Shown one piece after another: positions 47,603 to 59,197 of a stretch of 64,000 nt of DNA. The stretch's first letter is position 1, and each line of letters opens with the position of its first letter. Location of the stretch: the NCBI GenBank assembly GCA_964030475.1, contig CAXIPT010000009.1, positions 716,380 through 780,379 on the forward strand, read 5' to 3'. This stretch comes from Tethya wilhelma (lineage: Eukaryota; Porifera; Demospongiae; Tethyida; Tethyidae). Below the pieces are notes generated by a model. It ran no database searches. It saw only the letters and a program-made list of their open reading frames with translations, and was not told where the DNA came from. Made by a program: the position numbers and the translations under genes.

Positions 47603-50600
47603 ATGTTTAATTTCCAGCATGGCAATAATGAATCATGTTCAATGCATGATCTTGCCAATTAAAGTGACCAATTATACACAGGGCTGTGAAGCTAGCTATG
47701 AGCAACCAGAAACTTCGCAACCAGTTGGAAGAAGCGCAGAAGACAAACTCTAGGCTTATGGAAGATGTTCACCAGCTGTCAGCAGGATGGAATGAAGCTC
47801 ATCACAAGCTATCAGAGAAAGAGAGCAAGTGGAAAGAGAACATGGACTTCGAACAGGGTCGTTCTTTGCAGTCACATGTAGACAGCCTCTCTGTTGTAAA
47901 GAAAGATGTGTCAGTTTTCAAGGATGAATTTGATGTTCTTCAAGCAGCCATGAAGAGGTGAGACAATAACAGAAGTAATCCTTGAGAGCTAACAGACTTA
48001 TGCTAATGATAATATGGTATTTCAGGGAGCTGGGCAATACCCAGAGCAATTTTGGGTTGATTGCTCAACAGATTGCCACACAAGTTGAAAAGGAGGTGAG
48101 CAAGCTTCAAGAAGACAAGAAACACCTTGTGCAAGCTCTGAAGGAGAGCCAAGAAAAGTCTAAGCAAGTAAGTTGGTAAACTGGGTTGAAATTTGAAACA
48201 AACAAGCTATGGCATATACACAGTAATATTATAGGAAGACTGATTTGCTTATTGGTGTTAAGTCAAACATTTGTTTTCTGTAGTTGGAAGCCAAGCTTTC
48301 AAAATTGAAACTTGATCACGATACACTCTGGACTAAACAGGATCTAGTGATCGCAAACCAACTGGAGCAGATCGACAAGACTCAGAATGCTTTGGAGGAG
48401 AGTGAGCATGTGTGCCAGGAGAGAACCAAAGTCATCGACTTCCTCGAGAACACAAACACAGAGCTGGTACATAATTCACACACATTTACGTAGTTGTAGG
48501 CTTATATTATGAACATAATACAGTACAAGAAGCTTGTACTGTATACCTTAAAAATAATAGAGGATCATAATATTGCATGTATAAGTATTTAGGAATGTTG
48601 AAATCCTAAGCTAACAAGACATTATCCTATTGTACGTAGCAAAATGACCAACAGAGTCTACAGTCTGAGCTAGAACACTCCCACTCCAACCTATCCTCCC
48701 TAAAGAAGGACATCAAGGTGTTGGAGTCGGGTCTCAACACCATAGCAGAGATATTCCAATACCCAGAGGACCACCAACCAACACCGACACACGAAGGAGC
48801 CAAGTCCGGTCGAGTCTTCAGTGGAACGGGATCCATTGTGGTGCCAGCACGCTCTGCCATGGCCGAAGATCCACTTGCTAGTCCAGTAAGAAAAGCTTGA
48901 CCTTTTACAAATTTATTTAGACACTGACTTGGGCAAGCAGGCATTATATTGGAGGATTCCTTTAGATCTGGTGTTGTTTCTAAAGATAAGACCATTTGTG
49001 GATTTTCATGTAGCTAGTCAGACAGTGATGAATCCATATACTGTAGACATGTATTTCATGTGAACTGCATATCTCACTTTCGCTATTTCTATGTATGTGT
49101 GCATACAGCCCAAACCGTTTGGTACCCCTGGTGATATCAATCGTTTCAAAGACTGGGCTATAGCTGTGGTTGAACAAGGTGTGGAGGCCAAAGAGAGCAC
49201 CATCAGGGAACTCAAGACGAAGGCAATGTCTCTGGAGAGTGTTGTACGTTACCAGGAGCAACGCCTGAGGGACATGGATGGGGAGACAAGAGCTCACACC
49301 TCTGCCAACAAGACAATGAAACAAGAGCTGGATTCTTGGTAAGTTTTTTCTTCCTTTTTTCTTTTCCCCTATTTTAGGGGAAGGGGGGGGGAAGAGAGTG
49401 ACAATTTTTGATCTGTTTATTCAACTTTTTATGTAGCCAAGAGAAACTTGAAGAGATGACCAGGTCACACACACATGTTGCACAACAGTTGGAAGATACC
49501 AATAGGTATGCAATATTATACCATAGTGTACGCGTGGCATTGTATTGGTGTTATTATTTCCACCAGTCAAAAGATGGAGGTAGAACGATCGCTGGCTCAA
49601 AATATCACCCGTGTGGATTCCTTACTGCAAGAGAAAGAGTCTCTGGAAGCTAGCAACACACAGCTTGAAGAAAACATAAGATCACTCAAGTAAGTTTCTG
49701 AGTATTAACTCCTGACATAGAGATTGAGTCTTTATATAACATGTAGGTATGAACTTGAACAAAAGAAACAGGAAATGCAGAGCCAAGAGATGGAGCTCAC
49801 AAACAGACACAATGGTGCAAAGAAACATGAAATGCAGCTGAAAAGTGTAGAAGAAGAGGCTACTGGTCTTCGTGAAAGGATCGCCGAACTGGAATCGGTC
49901 AAGCTCAGCTTGGAGAAAGATATTTCTCAGATGAAGTTGTCAATTGCAACTCAAGAAATGGAGAAAGAAAATGTCGAACATGAGCTTGCAGCTGTTCGTG
50001 ATTCTGAAAGTGAAGCAGTGAGTGCCTTGAACGAACTGAAAGCCACAAACAGAGAGCTAGAAAGAGAGAAGAGACAGCTTACAAAGTCATTGAAGGAAAT
50101 CAGTGACAGGAAAGCAAAGCTCGATCAAGAAAACGTTGAACTGGAGAAACTCAAAGCAGCAAATGAAGCAGAAATCCAAAAACTTAAACACACTAACAAT
50201 CATTTAAATGAACAAGTTGGGGAATTGGACAAGAATCTGAGCGAGTCCGAACACGCCAAATTAGAGACGGTTGCTAGCAAGGAACGTCTTGAACAAGAAG
50301 TGGCTGCTTTGAGTGAAGCACTCGGCAAAACAAAACAAGCTTTGGCTGAAGTTCAGATTCAGCGTGGCAAACTCAATACCAGCATTGCCAAGATAACCCA
50401 AGAGAAAGGAGATTTGATTCGTGATAGAGTCAGCTTGAAGACCGAAGTAACAACGCTTCAAGAAGCTCTTAGAGTCTCAGAGGAAAGGCTATTGTCACTA
50501 AATGTGGTGAAAGACAGACTAGAAAAGAAGGTGGATGACCTTGAAAACAAAGTTATCGAAGCAGAACTGAATCAGAGTTCTTTAGAAGATGCTAACTTCA

Positions 50601-53600
50601 CACTCCAGCAAGAGAAGCATGATCTTACAGTGGAAAAGGATCGTCTGGTGAGACACAAAGATGAGGAAGTCAGTCAAATCCAGAACCAGAAGGACCTTGA
50701 AGTCCAGCAGGCTCTGATGAAAGCGATGACACAGGAAAGTGAGCTTCAGAATGAAATTCAAAAACAAAAGATCCAGTTTGAGAAACAACGCCACGAGATA
50801 CAAGCTGACCACGACAGTGAAATGAAAGCCGTTGGTCAAAATCACCAAGAGATTGTTTCAAAATTGAAGGAAGAGTTGGACACACTCATGAAAGAACACA
50901 AGGCTGACACTGCTAAGCTGATCAAAGAGAAGGAACAAGCAATAAGCAACGCTGAGGAAGAGAAGGCCCTTCTAACTGGAAGGATTTCAAAGCTGCAACA
51001 GATGTACGAAGACAAGTGTGATGATTCAAATCACCAGAGTGAGCAGGCTAACCAACTAGCAGTGGAGCAAAAGGTGATTGTGCACATCACACATCACTGT
51101 ATGCATGCATAGGCATGAGTTATGCTATACCAATGACTATAATTATATATATTTTTCGTATACACATAGCTTTTATGAGTAGCTAATTCAGCTTTGTTTC
51201 ATAACTGTTTATAGGCACAACTAGATACATCCAACATCAATGCTAGACGTTTGGAGACTGAGCTAATCATTGCTGAACGACAGATCCAAACCTTGCAAAA
51301 CAAGCTTGACGGTATCAAGCGAGACACGAGCGACCAGATTGACCTGCTCAAGACCCAACTGAAGGAGGCTTCTCTTACTCAAACACGACTTGAGAGTACT
51401 TTAGACGACTCAAACATGAGCAACAAACAACTCAGAGGACAAAATGATGCTCAGCAGAGACAGCTAGCTGAGCTCCAGAAGCAGTTTGAGAGTGCCATGG
51501 GTGAAAAGGACGTGGTGCAAACTAGCTGTCGAGAACTGAGAAACAAAATCGATACTATTCAGAGAGAGCTTGCGCGAACAAAAGAAGTCGTTGCTAGTCT
51601 CAATGAGAACATACGGAAGTCTGAAGAGAGTCGTATATCAGCAGCGACTGACGCCAATTCCACACACCAAACTCTTTCAAGAATTGAACAGGCTCACGCA
51701 AAACTTGTCACTGAACATACCACGCTTCAGGCAGCTTTCACTTCTTCTGAGAAACAAAACACATCCCTCCAACATGAGCTAAAGTCTACCACGGAAAAAG
51801 TTAGTGAGCTAGAGAATCAAAACGAAAAGCTGAACCTAGCGCTGAGTGAAGTTGAGAATAAGCTCAAAGTGGTCACCAAGTCATGTGAGATGAAGGAACA
51901 GGAGCTTGCCAACAGCAACCAGAAAGTTACGATCTTAGAGAGGGAGAAAAATGAGCTCACAGGAAATCTAAGCAAGCTTCAAGAAGATGCTCACTTCAAA
52001 GGAAAAGTAGATGCTGCTAAACAATCCGAACTACAGACACACATTTCTCAATTGAAGAGCACCAGAGACATGCTACTTGGCCAGGTAAGCAGTCTGGAAA
52101 GTGAACTGGAGAAGACTAAGCGGCAAAGTAATGACTTTGATGCCAAACTTGCTACCTCAAAGCATAAAGTGGCATCACTCACATCCCAGCTGAAACAGAG
52201 TGAAAGTCTGCACAAGGATGTTCAAGCTAGCTACTCAGAACTGGTTGGTGTGTTAGAAGGAACTCTAGGTCTCTTTGTACAAACTGAACAGCCACAAACG
52301 GGCATCAAAGTCCGCGTGAAGGATCTTGGTGCCAGTGTAGAAGTCTCTCGTGCAGAAAGTGGCCTAGGAGGAAGCATATTCAGTCCACCATCTTCTTTGG
52401 AATCAAGTTTCAATGATTCTCAAGGCCACTCTTTTTTCAAGAGTCCAGCCAAACCAGCTCAGCCAAAACTCAACACTAAGAAAGTAAGAGACACCATACT
52501 TGAAATGCAAAAGAAATTGATTGTTGCCGAGCGTACAATGACTGAAGCCGTCTCAACATCTGATAATGTTCAGAAGAAAATCCAACAAGTAGGAGAAGAA
52601 AAAGCATCGTACGAAGCAAGACTCAACAGCCTACGAGCTTCTCTGAGCTCACTTCAAGCTAGCTTTGACAATGTAGTGAAGCAACGTGACACCATTGAAC
52701 AAGCATCCAATGCTCAAAGTGAAGAGCTTAAGATCCAAAAGAGCTACACAAAGAAGCTTCAACGTCAAGTTCACGAGCTAAAAAGCCAAGTGGAAAATGA
52801 TCGTTTTTCCAAGCATGCAAGCAACAGCAAAATCAAGGAGTATGCTCACATCCAGGCTGAACATGAGATCGAGAAAAATAGGCTGGAAATGAAAGTGAAA
52901 GAATTGGAACAACAGAAACAAAATCTCGAGGAAGTGATCACGAAACTGAAGACCAATGCAGTGCAGCTTCAAACCACACACGACACAAAAGATGCAGAAG
53001 TCTCTCGGCTTCAACAGAAGCTGATTACAAGTCAGCAACTCTATCGGGAAAGTGATGCACAAAAGAACCAGCTACAGAATCGAATCAAAGAGCTGGAGAA
53101 ATCCATTGCTGATATGGAGCTGAAACAAGCTCACCTATCAACAGTGATCCAGTCCGTGCAAATGGAGCTCCAAGAACAAGAGGGAGGGAATAGGAAGCTA
53201 GAATCGGAACTTTCTGATCTTGTCCGCCAGAAAAACGAACTTACTGTGTCACTGGAACAAGTTCAGAGCGATCTTGATGCAGCAAGAAAGGAGAAACAAA
53301 TTGCCAACAATTTGTGTTCGAGTCTTGAAGCTGAAATTGAAACCCTTCGAAAAGAGTTGTTCAAGCTTCGAGAAGACAACCAACGTCTGAAGAGTGACCT
53401 CAGGGAGGCAAATTTCCAGACGCACAGACTCGACGTGCTCATTGCCAGTCAGCAGCGACAGAAGTCTGAGCTTGACCATTCGCTGGTGGAGAGTTCCAAA
53501 CAGAATGTAGATCTGTTAAGGAATACAAGGGAGCTAAAAGCCAGCATAGTTGAAAAGGAGAAAGAGCATCAGAAAAAGTATGCAAGTGTGCATGTCTGAT

Positions 53601-54260
53601 AATCAATGATATCTATATAGGCATGAGCTAGATTATTCACTTCGTGATACTTTTAATCTTTGTAGAGTTGAAAGTATGCTCATTGAGATGGAACGTCTTC
53701 GTCTCCAAGACGCTCATTGGGCCGAGAAAGAGCAGACTTACAAGAAGACAATTGGAGACCTTCACAGCAAAGTAAGCTATCATACAGTCCTATTGCTGTG
53801 AAATTGACTAGTACATGGCTTTAAGCATGCTTTATGAAAATAATTTTACTGTAAATCATTTCTCCAGGTGGAACAGCTAGAGGTAAACTTGATAGAAAAC
53901 AAACGCAAGAAGACTGAGTTCATTGAGAAAGCTCGCGAACATGAAGAAGTGATCAAAGGTTTGCGTTCAAAGCTTAGCGAGTCCATGTCCTGCCTGGCAG
54001 CCACTCCAAGCTCAAGCATTGGTCAAGAAACACAGCGCCTTAACCGTTCAGCCGTCGACATTCTCAGGGACTACGACAGCAGCGCTAGCAAGTACACAAC
54101 ACCACCACCATCATCAAGTGTCCGGAGCAAATACAGTCCAGTTCCCAGCAGGGTCTATTTCAAGCCCGAGAAAGAGGAGAGAGCTGACAGCTATCTCTCA
54201 CCAAGCAGGAGCCTTGTCTCTTCCTATCCTCTCACAAGCACCCCATCCAGAAGATACTAG
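46106..54260 (+). CDS. Giant coiled-coil protein, about 2,070 residues, family unresolved
   Basis: Fifteen exons (46106-46198, 46682-46951, 47028-47189, 47285-47523, 47682-47957, 48026-48167, 48284-48466, 48640-48885, 49109-49338, 49437-49505, 49567-49689, 49747-51073, 51215-53577, 53666-53771, 53868-54260) join in frame to 2,073 residues. Almost the whole protein is heptad-type Glu/Lys/Gln/Leu-rich coiled coil. A break near exon 48640-48885 (Pro/Gly/Ser-rich) precedes two very long exons, and another break (SSLESSFNDSQGHS) lies at about 52390. The tail is Ser/Tyr/Pro/Arg-rich (VRSKYSPVPSRVYFK, TSTPSRRY). There is no head or kinase domain. Length and layout recall rootletin, CEP250, TPR or NuMA-type scaffolds, but I see no diagnostic motif for any of them. 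An upstream in-frame Met exists at 46043. Confidence 0.8.
47559..47600 (+). repeat. Poly-T tract with an n, intron of coiled-coil gene
   Basis: A single n at 47559 is followed by about 41 T. Just before it, accgtagatcggggaaat resembles the ends of the TATACGGTA elements in SMC4. This is probably a retroelement tail or a collapsed join. Confidence 0.6.
48928..49011 (+). repeat. Dispersed repeat, copy 1 (GGCATT...AAAGATAAGACC)
   Basis: About 84 bases in a coiled-coil gene intron align with 57281-57362 in a VPS13D intron. Shared words are gcaggcatt, ggattcctttа-type GATTCCTTT/GGTTCCTTT, TTGTTT and TAAAGATAAGACC. Confidence 0.65.
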
Positions 54261-54928
54261 GTCATAGAGTTTAGACAACAGGGAATATATGGAAGATAGA
54301 ACTTAGTTTTTCTCAGGAACTTTGCCCATTGGCAAGTTAAAGTAGACACAGGTTTTTAGAGACAAGAGAATCAATTTAGCTTAGCAAAAGTAGTAGGTAT
54401 TAATTTATGTCAATTAAATAATTTTAACTTATGCTGCTTTACAGATTATTCAACTCACTATTTCTTTTTAGTTCAAGTAGAGCTGCTGTAAATTATCACC
54501 AACATACTCTTCACTCGCTTTAATGATGATTTCTGTACCCACACTGACTCTATTGCTGCCAATTTAACTTTGAAGATTTGAACAGAATTGCAATATTTGC
54601 AGTTGACCACAACCATTCCATCTTCTTTGATGGTGTTTGTAATTTTCCCGCGCGCGCAATTGGCGCTAAAATTAAAGTTAGCTATGACGTCATAAAATGC
54701 TGAATAAGCATTTTACCCGTCTTCGTTCTTCGTTCTGGTTCTGTTGCAACGTTGAAGTAGCTTGGATGTTTTATAGTCAGAATTCAAGTAAAACAGTCAC
54801 CAATAAACGAGCTACGTACCCGTAGAATCAATGAATTGGAGGTAACAAGATCTCTGTTGTATCTCTGGCAAAGCAAGACCCTGCCACTGTATATTAAAAG
54901 TCGATATAAAAGTATAAAAAGTGTAGCC
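54261..54928. other. Spacer between coiled-coil gene and VPS13D
   Basis: This is 668 bp holding the 3' flank of one gene and the promoter of the next. A CpG-rich patch (cccgcgcgcgcaattggcgc, about 54648-54667) and a CRE palindrome (54685-54692) mark the promoter half. No coding exon is visible. Confidence 0.6.
54681..54692. promoter_or_regulatory. CRE palindrome upstream of VPS13D
   Basis: GCTATGACGTCA lies 237 bases before the VPS13D ATG. The same 12 bases precede eIF4G-A (30939-30950). Another TGACGTCA lies in a VPS13D intron at 57361. Confidence 0.45.
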
Positions 54929-57866
54929 ATGTTAGAACGACTGGCAGCCTGGTTTCTCAACACATACGTGGCCGAGTATGTTGGAAACATAGACACAGAC
55001 CAGCTGTCCATTGGTCTGCTCAAAGGTACGTTTGCATGGCTACTGTCTGTGAACGGATGACTATATTTGTGTATGTTTGGTAGATAGTGTGCTTCATTTA
55101 GAGTGCTTGCTTGCCTCTCCATCCAGGTGCTGTCGAACTTGAGAAGCTGCCCCTGAAAAGGGACTCCTTGAAGAAATTAAAGCTACCATTTGATATCAAA
55201 GGAGGTTAGATAAACTATAGACAATATAACATATGTTCCTGCATGTTTCATGAGTATATATATACATAGATATATCCAACATGAATGATTTCAGAATTCC
55301 ATAGCGATGTAATAACAACATGGCCTACAATGTGTTGACATCATCTTATTGTTACCCCCTCCCCCTCCCCCCAATCCTTCCACCCCCTGTATTCAGGGTA
55401 CATTGGTAAATTGAAGTTACAGATCCCCCCTGTGCGCTATATCAAGAGTCAGCCATGGGTGGTTGAAATAGACAAGTTGTATGTCATTGCTGGACCACCT
55501 TCAAAACCTGAAGCTGTAAGTAGAAGCCAACTTTGTACTTGAAGAAGATGATGAATTTTATGATGGCAGACATTTTGTTTTTGTTTCTAGTACAATGTTG
55601 AAGAGGAGGAGAAACAGCTGCAAGCTAAGAAACAGGCTAAACTGGATAAGCTCGAGCAGCAGTGGAAAGCTGACCAGCAGAAGTCAAACAGCTCGTGGTT
55701 TTGGTCTGCTTTCTCTGTCACTTTTCCATCCAGTGTTGTCGAAAATCTCCAAGTGAGTTCTCTCTCTCTCTCTCTCTCTCTCAACTTTGACCTCAACCTC
55801 ATGCTTGCCTGACCTTTGAACCCTCTTTTATATCGCTTAGGTGATTGTCAATGATGTTCACATCCGTTACGAAGACACAGAAGCCAACCCTGCACGGCCA
55901 TTTGCAGTGGGCCTCACGCTGGAGAATGTTTCAGCGCAGTCCACTGATGAAGACTGGGTAAGTGTACATAGTTATAATGTTTGAATTATGCATCATGTAC
56001 TATCATGTATAGTAATACATTATGTATGAGTGTATATTGTCCAATTGTTAGGAGCCCAAGTTTGTCAGTGGGGGGTCTAAAACTCGGAAGCTAGTCGACT
56101 TGAGGGGATTCTCTGTCTACTTTGATACTGAGGTCTTTGGAAAGCTAGAAGGACAGCAACTTGAGGTAAATTAAAAACTAGGAATTGACAAGTATCTCGT
56201 GGTTTTCTGATCAAAGCAAGGTTCAGATCAATAAAGCTTGAATATTTTTTGTTTTGTGTATGCCTATGGTTTTAGCTGCCTCTCTCTCTCTCCCACATGC
56301 ACGCCAGGATGCAATGCTTAGGAAGAAAGCCAGTGTCAAAGCTGAAAAGTCTTCAGTCCAATATGTCGTCAAACCAGTCAATGGACAGGCAAAGTTGACA
56401 CGAAACTCTTCAAAACTTCCTCTTAAGATCAGCGACGGTGCGCGATTCCAACTTGAAGTCCAACTTGAGAAGATTCCAATCATCATCTCTGACCAGCAGT
56501 ACGAGCTGATGGCAGAGCTTGTTGATGTGTTTAGCTTGCGAATGAAGGCTCAAAAGTTTCGTAGAGGGAGGCCATCTTGTAGAGTGAGAGAGAGACCAAA
56601 AGAATGGTGGCAGTTTGCAATCAGCTCCACTTTGAGTAGGATACAAGAGAGAAATGAAAGAAGGTCGAAGAGTTTTGCTCTGAAACGAGCTCACCAAAAT
56701 GTCATGTACGTAGACGGGTACATGTTACATCTCACACAGGTGAGCTTACATGCATGTACATGTGAGGTAGTATGCATGTACATGTGTGTAGCATGCACAT
56801 GCATGTGTACTGTATATAACATGTATATTTATTAGTAAATATGGTCGTTCTATTTATAAGTCGAGTCGATAATGACTGGTAATATTTGAATTTCGTATAT
56901 AGGGTGTCATGTCGGAAGAAGTGATTGAGGAATTGAAAGAAATTGAAAAGGAACAAAGTTTCGAGGAGCTTGCAGCCCTCAGGAAGCTGGCCATGGATCA
57001 GGTCAAACAGCAGCAAGGGCCCGCACAGGTTCACGAGTATTCTACTGTATACAGCAACTTATGAATATGCATGATATCCATATACATGGGTATGACATAG
57101 CCTTGTTCCCATGCAGGCTCCTCCTTCATGAATATTTTCCAAAGAAAATATTCGCTAAGGAGGAGCCTGGGAACGAGAGTAGGTGTGATACGTTTCTTGT
57201 GCCTGGTATTCTTTATTAACCTACCAGTCCTAGTTCTCAAGGCTAGGCAACTGAGTGGCTCGGCCTTTTGCCAATATATTAGATACTTGCCTGAGCAGGC
57301 ATTGGGAGGGTTCCTTTAAGTTTGGGATTGTTTGTAAAGATAAGACCGTTTGAATTTTCATGACGTCATTTTCACACCATGCATGGCCCAGGTGACCAAG
57401 GATGGTGCTGGCCCTCGGAGTGGTAGCAACCAGGCTGGAATCCTTCAGAGGTGGTTTCCCGGTTGGATGTCCGGGAACCAGCCGGGTGGTAGGACATTAT
57501 CCCCCTCTCCCGATGGAGAGAGCTCTGAAGAGAACATGGCAGTGGATATTTCTGCCGAGGAGGACGAGCTCTTGAGTGAGCTAGGATACGAATCCCAGGA
57601 TGACCTTCTCCGAAGAGACAGGATCTTTCTCACGCTATCCTTTTCCCTCGTGGGAGGGTCACTTCAACTTGTCACCATGTCAACATTGAGGACCGATTCG
57701 CCAGCTCAACTTGTGGAGTTGGCGTTTGAGTCTCTCTGTTTTTCTGCCGACTTACGACCCAAGCTCAGATATGCTTCGTTTGATCTCTCCCTCGGCAGTG
57801 TGACACTGCGGGACCACTCTGATACTAAGTCACTCTTCCCTGTCCTTGTGCAACCAGCTGGTGCTA

Positions 57867-57902
<36 letters not shown>

Positions 57903-59166
57903 TTTAAATTTTCATGAGAATTAACCTGTCACTGTGCATGTGAACAACAGGTGGAGATGTCGGGAAGAGAACATCTTTTTCAGCGTCAGTACACTGTTCT
58001 AGATCCACTGGATTCGGCCAAAGGACCTTCTCTCTTTGTCTTGAAGACAACTGTTGAAGATGTCTGCCACCAGAAACTCTATCAGTAAGACTTAGTCTTT
58101 CTTCCCTAGTCAATGCAGTGCTGTTGAATATGTATGGTTTTATTATTGCAATTGTCTCAAAATCACTTGTTTTGTCAGACAATACCTAATTTTGTCTGTG
58201 TTGGAAATATTATTTCAGGGCTGTTACTATAAATTTGAAGTGTTTTCGTTCCTTTATTTTTTAAAAGTTTTATTCCTTTGTTCCTTCTTTCATTTGTTCA
58301 TAGTTTTACAGCTGCCTAACAACTCAAGATAAAATGTGGGTTTATTTATCTCTCTCAATTCTGCAGAGTCCAAGTTCACTCCAAACCTCTTGACATTGTC
58401 TACAACCCTTCCACCATCTTGAGAGTGAGAGAGTTCCTCACAAGACCCATGAAGAAGAGACAGGCCATGAGGGAGCTAAGCAGCCACACCACTGCTGAGC
58501 TAAAGAATAGAATCGGTGATATGTTTGAGGGGGAGGCTAAAGTCGGGGGGCACAGACTACTTTCAATTCAACTTGACGTTTCTGCCCCCCACATTATCTT
58601 GCCAGAGAATTTCCACGACAAGGACACTTCGCTGGTAGGTATCTGATTGGTCGTTACAGTCACATGACATTGCATAGTTTTATTGATTGTGATTTGTGAT
58701 GTTTTGTGTATAGGTGATTCTGGATCTGGGTCATGTGACGTTTGTTAATGTTCCTGATTGGTCAGATGACAATTTGACGACGGCTGTGAACCAGGAAGTC
58801 CTAGAAATAAATGAAGATGATGATGGTTTGTGTATTATTATTATCTGAATGATGTGAAATTATTTTTTTCATTCCGTATAAATAGATGTGTGGCAGACTC
58901 CACCTTCAAGTCCTCCGAGTGAACAAGAGGAAACTGACGGAGGTCCATTTTCAAAACCAGTTCAACCTGCTATGTTGCAGAGTGCCATTCACTCTCTCTC
59001 AACTCTGAAACGCCTGAGAGACGATCCTTTTGAACGATACAGTCTCTCGCTTTCCGATTTCCAGATCTTGGTTGGCAAGGTTGATGAGAACTGGAAGGAG
59101 GCCACACGTAGCGGACAGAGCTCCTTGCACCTCCTTGACAAGTTTACACTCTCTGTTCGAATTCAG

Positions 59167-59197
<31 letters not shown>

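Noticed and set aside
50261..53479. Minus-strand frames rich in Leu/Phe opposite the coiled-coil exons
   Set aside because: Complement of Glu/Lys/Gln-rich coiled coil gives Leu/Phe-rich frames by composition, so they are not membrane proteins.
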